IMG/VR virus record: IMGVR_UViG_3300022214_000017 | Span: 1 to 25,888 of that record | DNA from: a virus | Strand: one strand, 5' to 3' | DNA length: 25,888 nucleotides | Program-made: the position numbers and the translations under genes | Shown here: positions 1 through 7,119 of the stretch, one piece after another | Position numbering within the stretch: the stretch's first letter is position 1 | Layout of the letters: every line of letters starts with the position of its first letter | The notes under the pieces: generated by a model | What the model was told of the DNA's origin: nothing | Databases searched by the model: none | What the model saw: only the letters and a program-made list of their open reading frames with translations

Positions 1-2360
1 ACGAAACACTTGTACCTTATCACAGGCCAATTGAATGGGCAGTCGAAAGGATCAAAACAGGAAAGAATAAGGATCTAATCTTAAAGATCAGGAAAGAAAA
101 GTCTAAGGAGAAGAGAGATGAGATGAAGAAGAAGCTTCCTTCCTATCTCTTTCAAGGTAAATTTAACCATAGAGCAAAGTCAGGGATAGAAGAATTCACA
201 GGACTTATTGCTATGGACTTTGATCATATTGGAAATGAATCTGAAGTGAATGAATTCAAGGAAGAGATAAAGAAGAATCCATTTACATTCCTTGCTTTCG
301 TTTCTCCTTCAGGAGATGGGCTGAAAGTCTATTTCAGAGTTCCAGATAATGACTTGGAGAATTATGTGAACTACTTCACAGCAATAGAGAATGAATTTAA
401 GAGCGAGTTTTGGGATCCTGTAGTAAAGGATTTCTCTAGGGTTTGTTTTGAGTCCTATGATCCTGAAGTATACTATAATCCGGATGCTGAGATATGGACC
501 GAAAAAGAGATTCAAGAAGTAGATGATCTCGGAACAGTTAATCCATTACTCGCTGTAACTTCAGAGAATAGAATCATCACTAATCTTCTTACCTGGTTTA
601 ATAGAAAGTATCCAATGGCTTCAGGTCAAAGGAATGCGAATCTCTTTAAGCTTGCAGCTGCTCTGAATGATTTCGGTATCAATAAGACTGAAGCTCTCAA
701 TGTATGCCTTCAGTTTGAATCTAAGGACTTTTCTATAAAGGAGATAGAGCAAACTATCAATTCGGCCTATAAAGCACAGCATAAGCATGGAACTAAGTTC
801 TTTGAGGATGTAGATGCCAGGCAACAAATCGAGAAGCAGATAAGAGATGGGAAGAGTGATGATGAGATTTTCCACGAACAGGATGGATTTGATCGCAGAG
901 AGATAAAAAAAGTATTGTCATCAATCAGAAAAGAGATCACTGTTGATGACTTTTGGGATATATCATCTAAAGGAAAGGTCTCAGTAATACCTCATAAGTA
1001 TAAATATTGGCTTGAGTCTAAAGGATTTTATAAGTTCTATCCTGAATCAGGCTCCGGGAGTACATTCGTACAGAAGGATCAGAATCTTTTATCACTTACT
1101 GATGAGGATAGGATCAAGGATTACGTTTTAAACTACCTTCTGATTAGGTCTGACATTGGATACCTTCCTTACGATCATATGGCTAACTCTCCAAGATACT
1201 TCAAATCTGATTACCTTCAGTTCCTGGATACCATAAACCTGGAGATCAAAAAAGATACTAAAGAAAAATGTTTCTTATACTATCAGAATGGAGTAGTATC
1301 TATCTCAGATGATAAGATGGAGCTGATTGATTATGTAGATATCGATGGATTTGTTTGGAAGGATCAGATTATAGATAGAGAGTATCTTCCATTCGCTGAA
1401 GATGGAGACTTCAAGAGATTCATCCAGCTGATATCTTCTGAACAGGAGAATAGATATAATTCCCTGAGATCGGTTATCGGTTACCTATGCCATTCTCACA
1501 AGACATCCGCTCAGAATAAAGCTATAATTATCAATGATGAGACGATATCAGAGAATCCAAATGGAAGAAGTGGGAAGGGATTACTTACTCAGGCAGTAGG
1601 TAAGATTAGAAACCTTGCTGCTATAGATGGAAAGAGCTTCTCATTCGATAAGAGTTTTCCATATCAGACTGTTAAAGTAGATACTCAGGTAATGGTCTTC
1701 GATGATGTGAGGAAAAACTTTCAATTTGAGAATCTATTCTCCTTAATTACTGAGGGGATTACATTGGAATACAAGAATCAACAAGCTATAAAGCTGCCTG
1801 TTTCAAAGAGTCCGAAGATAGTTATCACAACGAATTACACTATCGGAGGAGTAGGAGGGTCTTTTGAGGGTAGAAAGTTTGAAATAGAGCTATCCGATTA
1901 CTTCAGCTATAAGCATACTCCATTCGATGAGTTTGGAAAGATGATGTTCGATGAGTGGGATGCTAATGAATGGAAGAGATTTGATAATTTTATGATAGGT
2001 TGCATCCAGGTATATCTTGGGATGGGGCTCATCAAGCACGAATTCAATAATCTTGAGGTCCGTAAATTCATCAAGGAGACTTCATATGAGTTCTATGAAT
2101 ATATTACTGAAGGGAATCTTCCTGTTAACACAAGGATAAAGAGGAAGGAGAAGTTTGAAGAGTTCGTCGAGGAGTATCCGGATACTAAAAAATGGTTAAC
2201 TCAGAAAAGGTTTGGCAGTTGGTTTGAGATATACGCTGAGTACAAACAGATCAAGATCGTTAAAGGGAAAACTAATGGAGATAGATGGGTAACCTATGAA
2301 GATGAAAGCTCTCCGATTATAGAGGATGAATTTGAAGCAATAACTAAAACACCATTTTAA
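1..2360 (+). CDS. DNA primase-helicase (VirE_N-type primase plus SF3-like ATPase), 5' end cut by window
   Basis: Likely makes primers and unwinds DNA at the phage replication fork. The reading frame is open to the left edge (first full codon at base 3), so the Met at 123 is probably internal and the true start lies upstream. Counting from 123, an AEP-like N-terminal domain of the BT4734/VirE_N type has MDFDHI (acidic D32 and D34) and the SPSGDGLKVYF loop at about 61-71. A PriCT-like helical segment follows at about 150-225. The C-terminal half is a helicase-type ATPase with the P-loop NPNGRSGKG (K485; G replaces the usual S/T) and Walker B VMVFDDV (527-528), then KIVITTNY as a sensor-like motif. 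Domain order is seen in the sequence; family assignment is from memory. Confident as primase-helicase, less sure of the exact family. Confidence 0.85.
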   Translation, partial: ETLVPYHRPIEWAVERIKTGKNKDLILKIRKEKSKEKRDEMKKKLPSYLFQGKFNHRAKSGIEEFTGLIAMDFDHIGNESEVNEFKEEIKKNPFTFLAFVSPSGDGLKVYFRVPDNDLENYVNYFTAIENEFKSEFWDPVVKDFSRVCFESYDPEVYYNPDAEIWTEKEIQEVDDLGTVNPLLAVTSENRIITNLLTWFNRKYPMASGQRNANLFKLAAALNDFGINKTEALNVCLQFESKDFSIKEIEQTINSAYKAQHKHGTKFFEDVDARQQIEKQIRDGKSDDEIFHEQDGFDRREIKKVLSSIRKEITVDDFWDISSKGKVSVIPHKYKYWLESKGFYKFYPESGSGSTFVQKDQNLLSLTDEDRIKDYVLNYLLIRSDIGYLPYDHMANSPRYFKSDYLQFLDTINLEIKKDTKEKCFLYYQNGVVSISDDKMELIDYVDIDGFVWKDQIIDREYLPFAEDGDFKRFIQLISSEQENRYNSLRSVIGYLCHSHKTSAQNKAIIINDETISENPNGRSGKGLLTQAVGKIRNLAAIDGKSFSFDKSFPYQTVKVDTQVMVFDDVRKNFQFENLFSLITEGITLEYKNQQAIKLPVSKSPKIVITTNYTIGGVGGSFEGRKFEIELSDYFSYKHTPFDEFGKMMFDEWDANEWKRFDNFMIGCIQVYLGMGLIKHEFNNLEVRKFIKETSYEFYEYITEGNLPVNTRIKRKEKFEEFVEEYPDTKKWLTQKRFGSWFEIYAEYKQIKIVKGKTNGDRWVTYEDESSPIIEDEFEAITKTPF

Positions 2361-2361
2361 A

Positions 2362-2616
2362 ATGACAAACAAAGCGAAATTACTAGCAGCTACATCAAAG
2401 CTCCCAGTCCTTGCTGATTTACTTGAGGATTGCATTGATGCAAAGCTGATCAGGTTTACAGCTAAACAGGAAGCAACGAAGATAATAAACCATATCAGAG
2501 AAATGGATAAGCTGTTTATGGATACAGCATCTGAAGAAGATGTACAGCAACAGAATAATATACAGTTAGCGTTTAGGCAATGGATGAATGAATCATATAA
2601 AGAAGAGGAAGAATGA
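2362..2616 (+). CDS. small hypothetical protein, 84 aa
   Basis: Function not recognised. The 84-residue product is helical and charged, with no membrane segment, and ends in an acidic KEEEE tail. It begins one base after the primase stop and its own stop overlaps the next start (ATGA), so it is translationally coupled inside the replication operon. Position suggests an accessory replication or host-takeover protein; that is inference only. Confidence 0.7.
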   Translation: MTNKAKLLAATSKLPVLADLLEDCIDAKLIRFTAKQEATKIINHIREMDKLFMDTASEEDVQQQNNIQLAFRQWMNESYKEEEE

Positions 2617-2843
2617 AAAAGACAGCAGTAGAATGGTTATTTGATGAATTACCTAAGATAAAAGAACTTCCATTTGATGAACAAGCAAATGCAATTTTAA
2701 ACTTTTTTGATAAAGCCAAGCAAATGGAGAAGGAACAGATAGTTGAAAGTTATTGTCAAGGATGTCTTGATATAAGTAAAAATGAAAATATTTTTCCAAG
2801 AGAAACAAGTGAACAATACTACAACGAAACCTTTAAAAAATGA
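2613..2843 (+). CDS. small phage protein of the KKTAVEW family, copy 1
   Basis: Function unknown. The 76-aa product starts MKKTAVEWLFDEL, then has a helical stretch KQMEKEQIVESYCQGCLD and ends SEQYYNETFKK. I recall this pattern (TA-EW start, EKEQI middle, YYxxxF end) from many small proteins in Bacteroidota phages and prophages, none with an assigned role. A second, diverged copy sits at 4774-5040. ATGA overlaps at both ends tie it to its neighbours. It could be a small regulatory or DNA-metabolism accessory protein. Confidence 0.75.
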   Translation: MKKTAVEWLFDELPKIKELPFDEQANAILNFFDKAKQMEKEQIVESYCQGCLDISKNENIFPRETSEQYYNETFKK

Positions 2844-3307
2844 AAAGAGAAAACAAACAGATACTATTGAAGTTAGAGCGAGAGATGCAGAGGATAAAGT
2901 ATCCATCTATTCCGGAATATGCTTTAGCTGCCACGAATTGGCAAGATAACTCAGCGAATGCTCTCACTAAGTCAATCGTCGGATTCCTCAATCTGTCAGG
3001 TCACTTCGCAGAGCGGATAAATACTCAAGGAACTTATAGAGCCGGGAGGAAGATTCCTGTCGGAGAATCCTTTAGGATGACTCCAGGTAAGTATGTCCCC
3101 ACTACAGGAGTGAAAGGATCAGCTGATATCTCAGCAACTGTTAAAGGAAGATCTGTTAAGATCGAAGTCAAATATGGGAAGGATCGAATGTCGGAGCATC
3201 AGAAGAGCTATCAGGAACAAACTGAGAGAGCCGGAGGTATCTATTACATTGCTAGAGACTTCGATTCATTTATTGAATGGTATAATGTATTGATTCAAAG
3301 TATATGA
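2840..3307 (+). CDS. VRR-NUC-like phage endonuclease (PD-(D/E)XK fold)
   Basis: Probable nuclease acting on recombination or replication intermediates. The 155-aa product shows a compact PD-(D/E)XK core: E59 in a helix (FAER), GSADIS with D96, then KIEVKYGKDRMSEHQ carrying E109, K111 and Q121, followed by GGIYYIARDFDSFIEWY, the closing strand and helix usual for VRR-NUC proteins. Length fits the stand-alone phage VRR-NUC class. ATGA overlaps link it to genes on both sides, and the ssDNA-binding protein lies one gene downstream, which fits a role in DNA replication or repair. A Holliday-junction resolvase or another structure-specific nuclease is possible; sequence alone does not settle the substrate. 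Confidence 0.75.
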   Translation: MKRENKQILLKLEREMQRIKYPSIPEYALAATNWQDNSANALTKSIVGFLNLSGHFAERINTQGTYRAGRKIPVGESFRMTPGKYVPTTGVKGSADISATVKGRSVKIEVKYGKDRMSEHQKSYQEQTERAGGIYYIARDFDSFIEWYNVLIQSI

Positions 3308-3549
3308 TTGAAGCTCTTCCATCTATTGAATTCATTATCAAAGGGGATCGATGGAGGTGCATCGGTACAGCTACAACGGATGAAGGAGTGATTGATACTA
3401 TAAAGAACCTTACTAATAATGAGATTAGAGAAGTAGAAAGGAATAAATTAGTCACATATCTACAAAAAAATAAGTCAAAAGAGAATATAATTAAAAAAGA
3501 AAGTATATATTTGTACTCAAGTAATAACCAAACAAAAATTAATTTATGA
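3304..3549 (+). CDS. small hypothetical protein, 81 aa
   Basis: No family recognised. The first ~50 residues look like an ordinary folded protein (IIKGDRWRCIGTATTDEG). The last ~30 codons are very AT-rich and Lys/Asn-rich, and overlap a candidate promoter at 3506-3513 for the ssDNA-binding gene. ATGA overlaps at both ends support it as a real coupled gene. The tail may do double duty as leader DNA for the next gene. Confidence 0.6.
   Translation: MIEALPSIEFIIKGDRWRCIGTATTDEGVIDTIKNLTNNEIREVERNKLVTYLQKNKSKENIIKKESIYLYSSNNQTKINL
3506..3513 (+). promoter_or_regulatory. candidate Bacteroidota-type -7 promoter element
   Basis: TATATTTG exactly matches the TAnnTTTG -7 consensus of Bacteroidota housekeeping sigma factors and lies 32 bp before the ssDNA-binding gene, followed by an A-rich leader. 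No clear TTTG -33 element is visible, and such octamers occur by chance in AT-rich DNA, so this is tentative. Confidence 0.35.
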
Positions 3550-4268
3550 GAAAGTCAGAATTTGTTACAGTTACAGAAAAACCTGCTGCTAAGTATTTAG
3601 AGTGGGCATCGGAACAGGGAAAGTTTAAGTATTATGACAAGGACAAAAAAGAGAATGTTCTTATTGATATCCCTCGTTTTCTAGTATTAATGCAGTTCCA
3701 TACTGTCAAGGGTTGGAATGATGCATCTCAATCAGCTGTCTATTCAAATGAGGTAAAGATAATCGGAACTCAGGAGATGGAAGTTAAGTCTTTCAAAGGT
3801 GGCCCAATTGCTAAAGGTCTCTATAAAGACATCAAAGAGAAGATTGTTCAGGCTGGAGGTCACTATACTAAGTCAGTTTATATCATGACTGAGTCAGGTG
3901 ATGTATGGAATCTTCAAATGAAAGGAGCAGTTGTTCAGGAGTGGGGTGAGGCATTCAATAAATGTCAAGGAAGATTTGCTGATGAGTGGGTAAAACTTGA
4001 TAAAGTTGATAAGCGTAAGAAAGGAAGGGTTGAATATACTGTGCCTATGTTTAAATTCGATGGCGTGACATCTGATAGTGAATCAGCTTTAGCGGATAAG
4101 TCTTATGATGCACTTGCTGAAAGGTTACAGATTAGAGATGATGAGAGAGAGAAGTTACCAGCTGATCCAATTGATTTGAAATCAAAACAGATGGGTAATA
4201 TCGAAAGTAACTTTTTAGAGGATGCGATATCTGATATGGCTCCTGATGATGATGATCTTCCTTTCTGA
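3546..4268 (+). CDS. single-stranded DNA-binding protein with acidic C-terminal tip
   Basis: Likely coats ssDNA during phage replication and recruits partners through its C-terminus. The 240-aa product has an N-terminal region predicted to be mainly beta (about 1-150, including HYTKSVYIMTESGDVWNLQMKG), a charged linker, and ends DDDDLPF, very close to the DDDIPF tip of bacterial SSB that binds repair and replication proteins. It is longer than cellular SSB and shows no classical SSB OB-fold signature, so the call leans on the tip and on its place among primase, nuclease and HTH genes. An A-rich leader and a candidate promoter at 3506 precede it, hinting at extra expression. A phage recombination mediator is the main alternative. 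Confidence 0.75.
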   Translation: MRKSEFVTVTEKPAAKYLEWASEQGKFKYYDKDKKENVLIDIPRFLVLMQFHTVKGWNDASQSAVYSNEVKIIGTQEMEVKSFKGGPIAKGLYKDIKEKIVQAGGHYTKSVYIMTESGDVWNLQMKGAVVQEWGEAFNKCQGRFADEWVKLDKVDKRKKGRVEYTVPMFKFDGVTSDSESALADKSYDALAERLQIRDDEREKLPADPIDLKSKQMGNIESNFLEDAISDMAPDDDDLPF

Positions 4269-4269
4269 T

Positions 4270-4542
4270 ATGGGAGCGAATGCAAATACATTCCTTCATC
4301 TTAGAGATGCTGAGATGAATGCTGAGATGAATCACATTGAGCAGCCCAAGTATTCTGCAATCGACATGGCAACACTTTACCGGACCAGTTCCGGTAAGGT
4401 TGTTATGGTAAAGCAAAAGAGAGGGCGAGTTATTTGGTGCAGATATCCTAATTCAGATAATATCTATCCATTCAATAAGAATGATCTCAATCTGATTTAC
4501 AATCAAGAAGAAAAAGTTAAAGAATTTAAACTGTTTAAGTAA
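4270..4542 (+). CDS. small hypothetical protein, 90 aa
   Basis: No family recognised. I place the start at the ATG at 4270, one base after the ssDNA-binding stop. The open frame extends back to 4222, but that extra stretch (MRYLIWLLMMMIFLSD) is just the shifted reading of the neighbour's acidic tail and would mimic a signal peptide. The C-terminal part (SSGKVVMVKQKRGRVIWCRYP) looks like a small beta domain, perhaps nucleic-acid binding. The stop overlaps the next start (TAATG). Confidence 0.6.
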   Translation: MGANANTFLHLRDAEMNAEMNHIEQPKYSAIDMATLYRTSSGKVVMVKQKRGRVIWCRYPNSDNIYPFNKNDLNLIYNQEEKVKEFKLFK

Positions 4543-4793
4543 TGGCATATAATATAAAAGAACCTAGTGGAGTAATGATTCAGCAATCGTTAACTGAATT
4601 CACGAAGAAATCTATAAACTATCACCTGGATTATTCAGGTCAAGGGATAACGGAGTTTAGTCATCAGGTAGGGATTCAAAGCATTCGGATACAAGCATTC
4701 CTAAAGGATGCATCTTCCTTCCGATTGGATACAGCAGATAAGATTTTAAAGTATATTAATCAATACAAGAGAGATGAAACAAACAGCAATTGA
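4542..4793 (+). CDS. small helix-turn-helix DNA-binding protein
   Basis: Probable phage regulator or Cro-like protein of 83 aa. The segment at about 34-70 reads as a lambda-repressor-type HTH: GITEFSHQVGIQSIRIQAFL (helices 2 and 3) followed by DTADKILKYINQY, the usual last helix. No effector or dimerisation domain is present. It lies between the ssDNA-binding block and a small KxTAxEW protein whose start overlaps it by 20 bp. Being embedded in the operon rather than divergently transcribed argues against a classical lysogeny repressor; an early-gene regulator is more likely. HTH call is fairly sure, target unknown. Confidence 0.65.
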   Translation: MAYNIKEPSGVMIQQSLTEFTKKSINYHLDYSGQGITEFSHQVGIQSIRIQAFLKDASSFRLDTADKILKYINQYKRDETNSN

Positions 4794-5040
4794 ATGGATG
4801 CTTGAGATGCTTCATGAGAATGGCTTTATAGGAGTATTCTGTACTAATGAGGAAGCTGAACAGAAAGGTAAACAGCTTCAACTTATAATTGATAAATCAA
4901 TGTCCTTTGAGAAGCAACAGATTATTAATTCTTATGTAAGGGGCTGTCAAGATTCCTATGGTGAAGATGCTATGACTCAGGAAGTGGATGAATGCTATGG
5001 AGCAGATTACTACTATGAGCAATTTGTAAAGCCTGAATAA
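4774..5040 (+). CDS. small phage protein of the KKTAVEW family, copy 2
   Basis: Function unknown. The 88-aa product starts MKQTAIEWMLEML, contains FEKQQIINSYVRGCQDS and ends YYYEQFVKPE, the same three landmarks as the 76-aa protein at 2613-2843, including the Tyr-x-x-Gly-Cys turn. The two are diverged paralogues, differing most in the middle (this copy has a longer FIGVFCTNEEAEQKGK section). The start overlaps the HTH gene by 20 bp. It is the last gene before the methyltransferase insert. Confidence 0.7.
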   Translation: MKQTAIEWMLEMLHENGFIGVFCTNEEAEQKGKQLQLIIDKSMSFEKQQIINSYVRGCQDSYGEDAMTQEVDECYGADYYYEQFVKPE

Positions 5041-5050
5041 CGATTTGCAG

Positions 5051-5154
5051 ATTACAGCAGGTGGGGCTTTACACCACAAAATATGAACTGAAAAACTAAA
5101 TCTGATATGAATACAAATGTTGATACAAAAACGGAAATACCCACTTGCTGTAAT
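5051..5154 (+). promoter_or_regulatory. 15-bp inverted repeat enclosing the methyltransferase start
   Basis: Bases 5051-5065 (ATTACAGCAGGTGGG) are complementary to 5140-5154 (CCCACTTGCTGTAAT), with a single G-U pair. The start codon at 5107 lies in the 74-base interval. Two smaller pairings lie in or next to it: GTGG/CCAC at 5061-5077, and GTGCT-GTT-AGCAC at 5155-5167, directly after the right arm. In RNA this could fold into a stem that controls translation of the methyltransferase; in DNA it could be a protein-binding or cassette-end structure. The repeat is seen directly; its role is inferred. Confidence 0.55.
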
Positions 5155-5826
5155 GTGCTGTTAGCACCAGTACGGGTTCTTAATCTATACGCTTGTTTAG
5201 GTGGTAATCGTTTGCTTTGGGAAAATTGCGAAGTTACAGCGGTTGAACTTGACCCGGAATTAGCAAGATTATATAAAGAGAGATTTCCAAATGATAACGT
5301 AATAATTGCAGATGCACATCAATATCTCCTGGACCACTATAAAGAGTTTGATTTTATTTGGAGTTCGCCCCCTTGTCCGAGCCATTCAAGAGCAAGATAT
5401 TGGAGTAGTTCAAATTATGATACAACAACCGAAGCGATTTATCCTGATATGAAATTGTATGAAGAAATATTGTTTTTACAGCATTATTACAGAACGGGTA
5501 AATATGTAGTTGAAAACGTGATACCATATTACGAACCATTAATACCAGCGAAAAAACGAGGAAGACATTTATATTGGACAAACTTTAATTTACCAAGTGA
5601 TTTAGGAGATAGAAGAATACAGATTGGAGCAGGAACAGACGAATTAAAAAGGCTTTGTGAATTTCATAAGATTGATATTTCAACTTATAAAGGCGAACAA
5701 AGTATGATAAAAGTTGCTCGTAATTTAGTGGACTTTGAAGCAGGGAAAACAATTTACAATACAGCAATGAATATATTACAAGCATCAACTACAAAACAAA
5801 ATAGTCTTTTCGGAGATGGGTTTTAG
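5107..5826 (+). CDS. DNA cytosine-C5 methyltransferase
   Basis: Transfers methyl from SAM to C5 of cytosine in DNA, most likely protecting phage DNA from host restriction. Visible motifs: I, VLNLYACLGGN (24-34); IV, SSPPCPSHSRAR with catalytic C90; VI, ENV (136-138); VIII, KKRGRHLYW (149-157); IX-like, KVARNLV; X-like, NTAMNIL. At 239 aa it is short for the family: only ~40 residues separate motifs VIII and IX, leaving a minimal target-recognition domain. The first ~22 residues are unlike MTase and are encoded across an inverted repeat. Codon choice looks more A/T-ending than in neighbouring genes, there is non-coding DNA on both sides in an otherwise packed region, and its own hairpin follows. 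No restriction enzyme is next to it, so it is an orphan MTase and probably acquired. Confidence 0.88.
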   Translation: MNTNVDTKTEIPTCCNVLLAPVRVLNLYACLGGNRLLWENCEVTAVELDPELARLYKERFPNDNVIIADAHQYLLDHYKEFDFIWSSPPCPSHSRARYWSSSNYDTTTEAIYPDMKLYEEILFLQHYYRTGKYVVENVIPYYEPLIPAKKRGRHLYWTNFNLPSDLGDRRIQIGAGTDELKRLCEFHKIDISTYKGEQSMIKVARNLVDFEAGKTIYNTAMNILQASTTKQNSLFGDGF

Positions 5827-5834
5827 TATTGGTC

Positions 5835-5882
5835 ATAACAGTTATGCAGCGGAACGTTTTAATGTCTGCTGCATTTTGTTAT
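5835..5882 (+). terminator. hairpin terminator after the methyltransferase
   Basis: ATGCAGCGGA (5844-5853) pairs with TCTGCTGCAT (5865-5874) around an 11-base loop with one G-U pair. The outer arms ATAACA (5835-5840) and TGTTAT (5877-5882) also pair, giving a long imperfect stem followed by T-rich ATTATTTT. CATAAC-A-GTTATG (5834-5846) is an extra small palindrome. It fits an intrinsic terminator insulating the methyltransferase, though the stem is long and the T tract imperfect. Confidence 0.55.
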
Positions 5883-5905
5883 ATTATTTTCATTAAATTA
5901 GCGGA

Positions 5906-6043
5906 ATGACCAGAGCCGACCAAATAGAAGAACAGATTAAAGCACTCAAAACAAAGGAATGCCTGACTGAGTGGGAACATGAAGAAACTCTAGAGATGAT
6001 TGAGCAACTTCAAGAAGAATTGTTCGTCATTGAAAATAGCTAA
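5906..6043 (+). CDS. tiny acidic helical protein, 45 aa
   Basis: Unrecognised. The ATG at 5906 opens 45 codons (MTRADQIEEQIKALK... ending LFVIENS). The stop overlaps the next gene's start as TAATG at 6041-6045, which is the main support for translation. It is almost all helix-forming with alternating acidic and hydrophobic residues, so a short coiled coil is likely. It is the first gene after the methyltransferase terminator. Confidence 0.6.
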   Translation: MTRADQIEEQIKALKTKECLTEWEHEETLEMIEQLQEELFVIENS

Positions 6044-6501
6044 TGTACCTAACAAACGAACAGATTAAGAAATATTACGGCTATGCTCATTCAATAGCTG
6101 GATCTCTTTACATGGATCTGTTCCATCATGTTTACCTAGAACTACCTGATAACATAAAGCACCCGGATGCGTATATATACAGATCAATGTTCAATGCTTA
6201 CACAAACAAGAAAAGTACATTTAATAAACTGTATTCCATTACAGATAATGAACCATGCGATTCGTTGCCCATTACAATATCATCTCATTCTAAATATGAC
6301 TCTTTCCTACTTCATAAGATACTACTAGAGCTTGAATTGGATGGATTCGATAGAGAAGTGATGGTATATAAAGAGGTTAAATTCACATCTAACATTGTAG
6401 AATTCAGTAAGAAAGTGAATATTAATCGCAGAACTATTTCAAAAATTATTAATTTTATAGATAATGAAATCCGTAACAGATATAATGAACATAACTCCTG
6501 A
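6043..6501 (+). CDS. sigma-70-like transcription regulator
   Basis: Possible phage sigma-like factor for late genes. In the 152-aa product, the N-terminal part (KKYYGYAHSIAGSLYMDLFHHVYLEL, then DAYIYRSMFNAY) resembles region 2 of small ECF-type sigma factors. The end (DREVMVYKEV, then VEFSKKVNINRRTISKIINF) reads as a region-4-like HTH, with the linker expected between. It sits directly before the packaging and morphogenesis genes, a common place for a late activator. Similarity is at the level of pattern, so a generic HTH protein remains possible. Confidence 0.5.
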   Translation: MYLTNEQIKKYYGYAHSIAGSLYMDLFHHVYLELPDNIKHPDAYIYRSMFNAYTNKKSTFNKLYSITDNEPCDSLPITISSHSKYDSFLLHKILLELELDGFDREVMVYKEVKFTSNIVEFSKKVNINRRTISKIINFIDNEIRNRYNEHNS

Positions 6502-6724
6502 GCTGGTTGTAATAGGTTGGTTTATAGCTTACCTACTTACTCATGAGTTAAACGTTTCTTTCAGAATCAAACAGTTTTTAAGTATTCCTCACACAGAATA
6601 TATAAAAATCCTAGACTGCGCTCCATGCATAACATGGTGGTTCACATTGATACTATCACTTGAGCCGATAACAGCAGCGGCAGCTTATTTAATTGCAACT
6701 ATAATTGATAAATTAGAATCATGA
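6485..6724 (+). CDS. small membrane protein with CAPC-x-TWW motif
   Basis: A 79-aa protein with two likely membrane segments, LVVIGWFIAYLLTH near the N-terminus and WWFTLILSLEPITAAAAYLI in the second half. They are separated by a polar loop holding DCAPCITWW, a Cys pair next to aromatic residues. I start it at the ATG at 6485 (17-bp overlap with the upstream gene); the open frame also offers an ATG at 6464. Role unknown: a holin-like or superinfection-exclusion membrane protein is possible, but no lysis gene is nearby. Confidence 0.6.
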   Translation: MNITPELVVIGWFIAYLLTHELNVSFRIKQFLSIPHTEYIKILDCAPCITWWFTLILSLEPITAAAAYLIATIIDKLES

Positions 6725-7119
6725 CACTATCACAATCAGCAAATGAAGCTCTCAAAAGAATAGAGCCAAAGGTAAAAATCAAAGCATACGATTTCAATAA
6801 GAAAGAACTAGTAGATTTATCTATCGTTTACTTTGAAATAACTCAGCAATCAAGAAGCAAAGGGTTAGTTCTTAACATGGGCTGTGGTTCATGTATTCCT
6901 CCAGCTGTGAATATAGTTTACAACTACCTACAGAAGCAAATACCGGAGCCTGAAGTAACACAGATAACTGTTACAATCGATTCGTGGGATGATTTAACTA
7001 AGGCAGAGCTTTGGGAACAGATTAGAGATAGAGGAATCGAAGCACCAAAGACAGCTAACAAAACAAAGCTAATCGAATTAATTACTGAATATGAGAAAGC
7101 TAATCCAACGAATAACTAA
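6721..7119 (+). CDS. CGSC-motif protein with C-terminal HeH/SAP-like domain
   Basis: The 132-aa product has an N-terminal part with GLVLNMGCGSCIPPAVNIVY (two Cys in CGSC) and a C-terminal ~45 residues, SWDDLTKAELWEQIRDRG then NKTKLIELI, which read as the HeH/LEM/SAP helix-extended-helix found at the ends of many phage proteins and thought to bind nucleic acid. The ATGA overlap couples it to the membrane protein upstream. Exact job unknown. Confidence 0.6.
   Translation: MTLSQSANEALKRIEPKVKIKAYDFNKKELVDLSIVYFEITQQSRSKGLVLNMGCGSCIPPAVNIVYNYLQKQIPEPEVTQITVTIDSWDDLTKAELWEQIRDRGIEAPKTANKTKLIELITEYEKANPTNN

Noticed and set aside
123-2360. Primase-helicase starting at the Met at 123
   Set aside because: The same frame is open without a stop to base 3, with protein-like sequence (PYHRPIEWAVERIKTGK), so 123 is likely internal and the gene is cut by the window.
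3304-3549. Considered as non-coding leader only
   Set aside because: ATGA overlaps at both ends and a protein-like first half support translation, despite the AT-rich tail.
4222-4269. N-terminal signal-peptide-like stretch on the 90-aa protein
   Set aside because: It is the shifted reading of the acidic DDDD tail of the ssDNA-binding gene; the ATG at 4270 is a better start.
5060-5075. GGTG-loop-CACC hairpin as a terminator of the upstream operon
   Set aside because: Only a 4-bp stem with no T tract; better seen as part of the larger inverted repeat.
5834-5882. Integron attC-like recombination site after the methyltransferase
   Set aside because: Folded arms exist, but the core boxes do not match RYYYAAC and GTTRRRY; a terminator is simpler.
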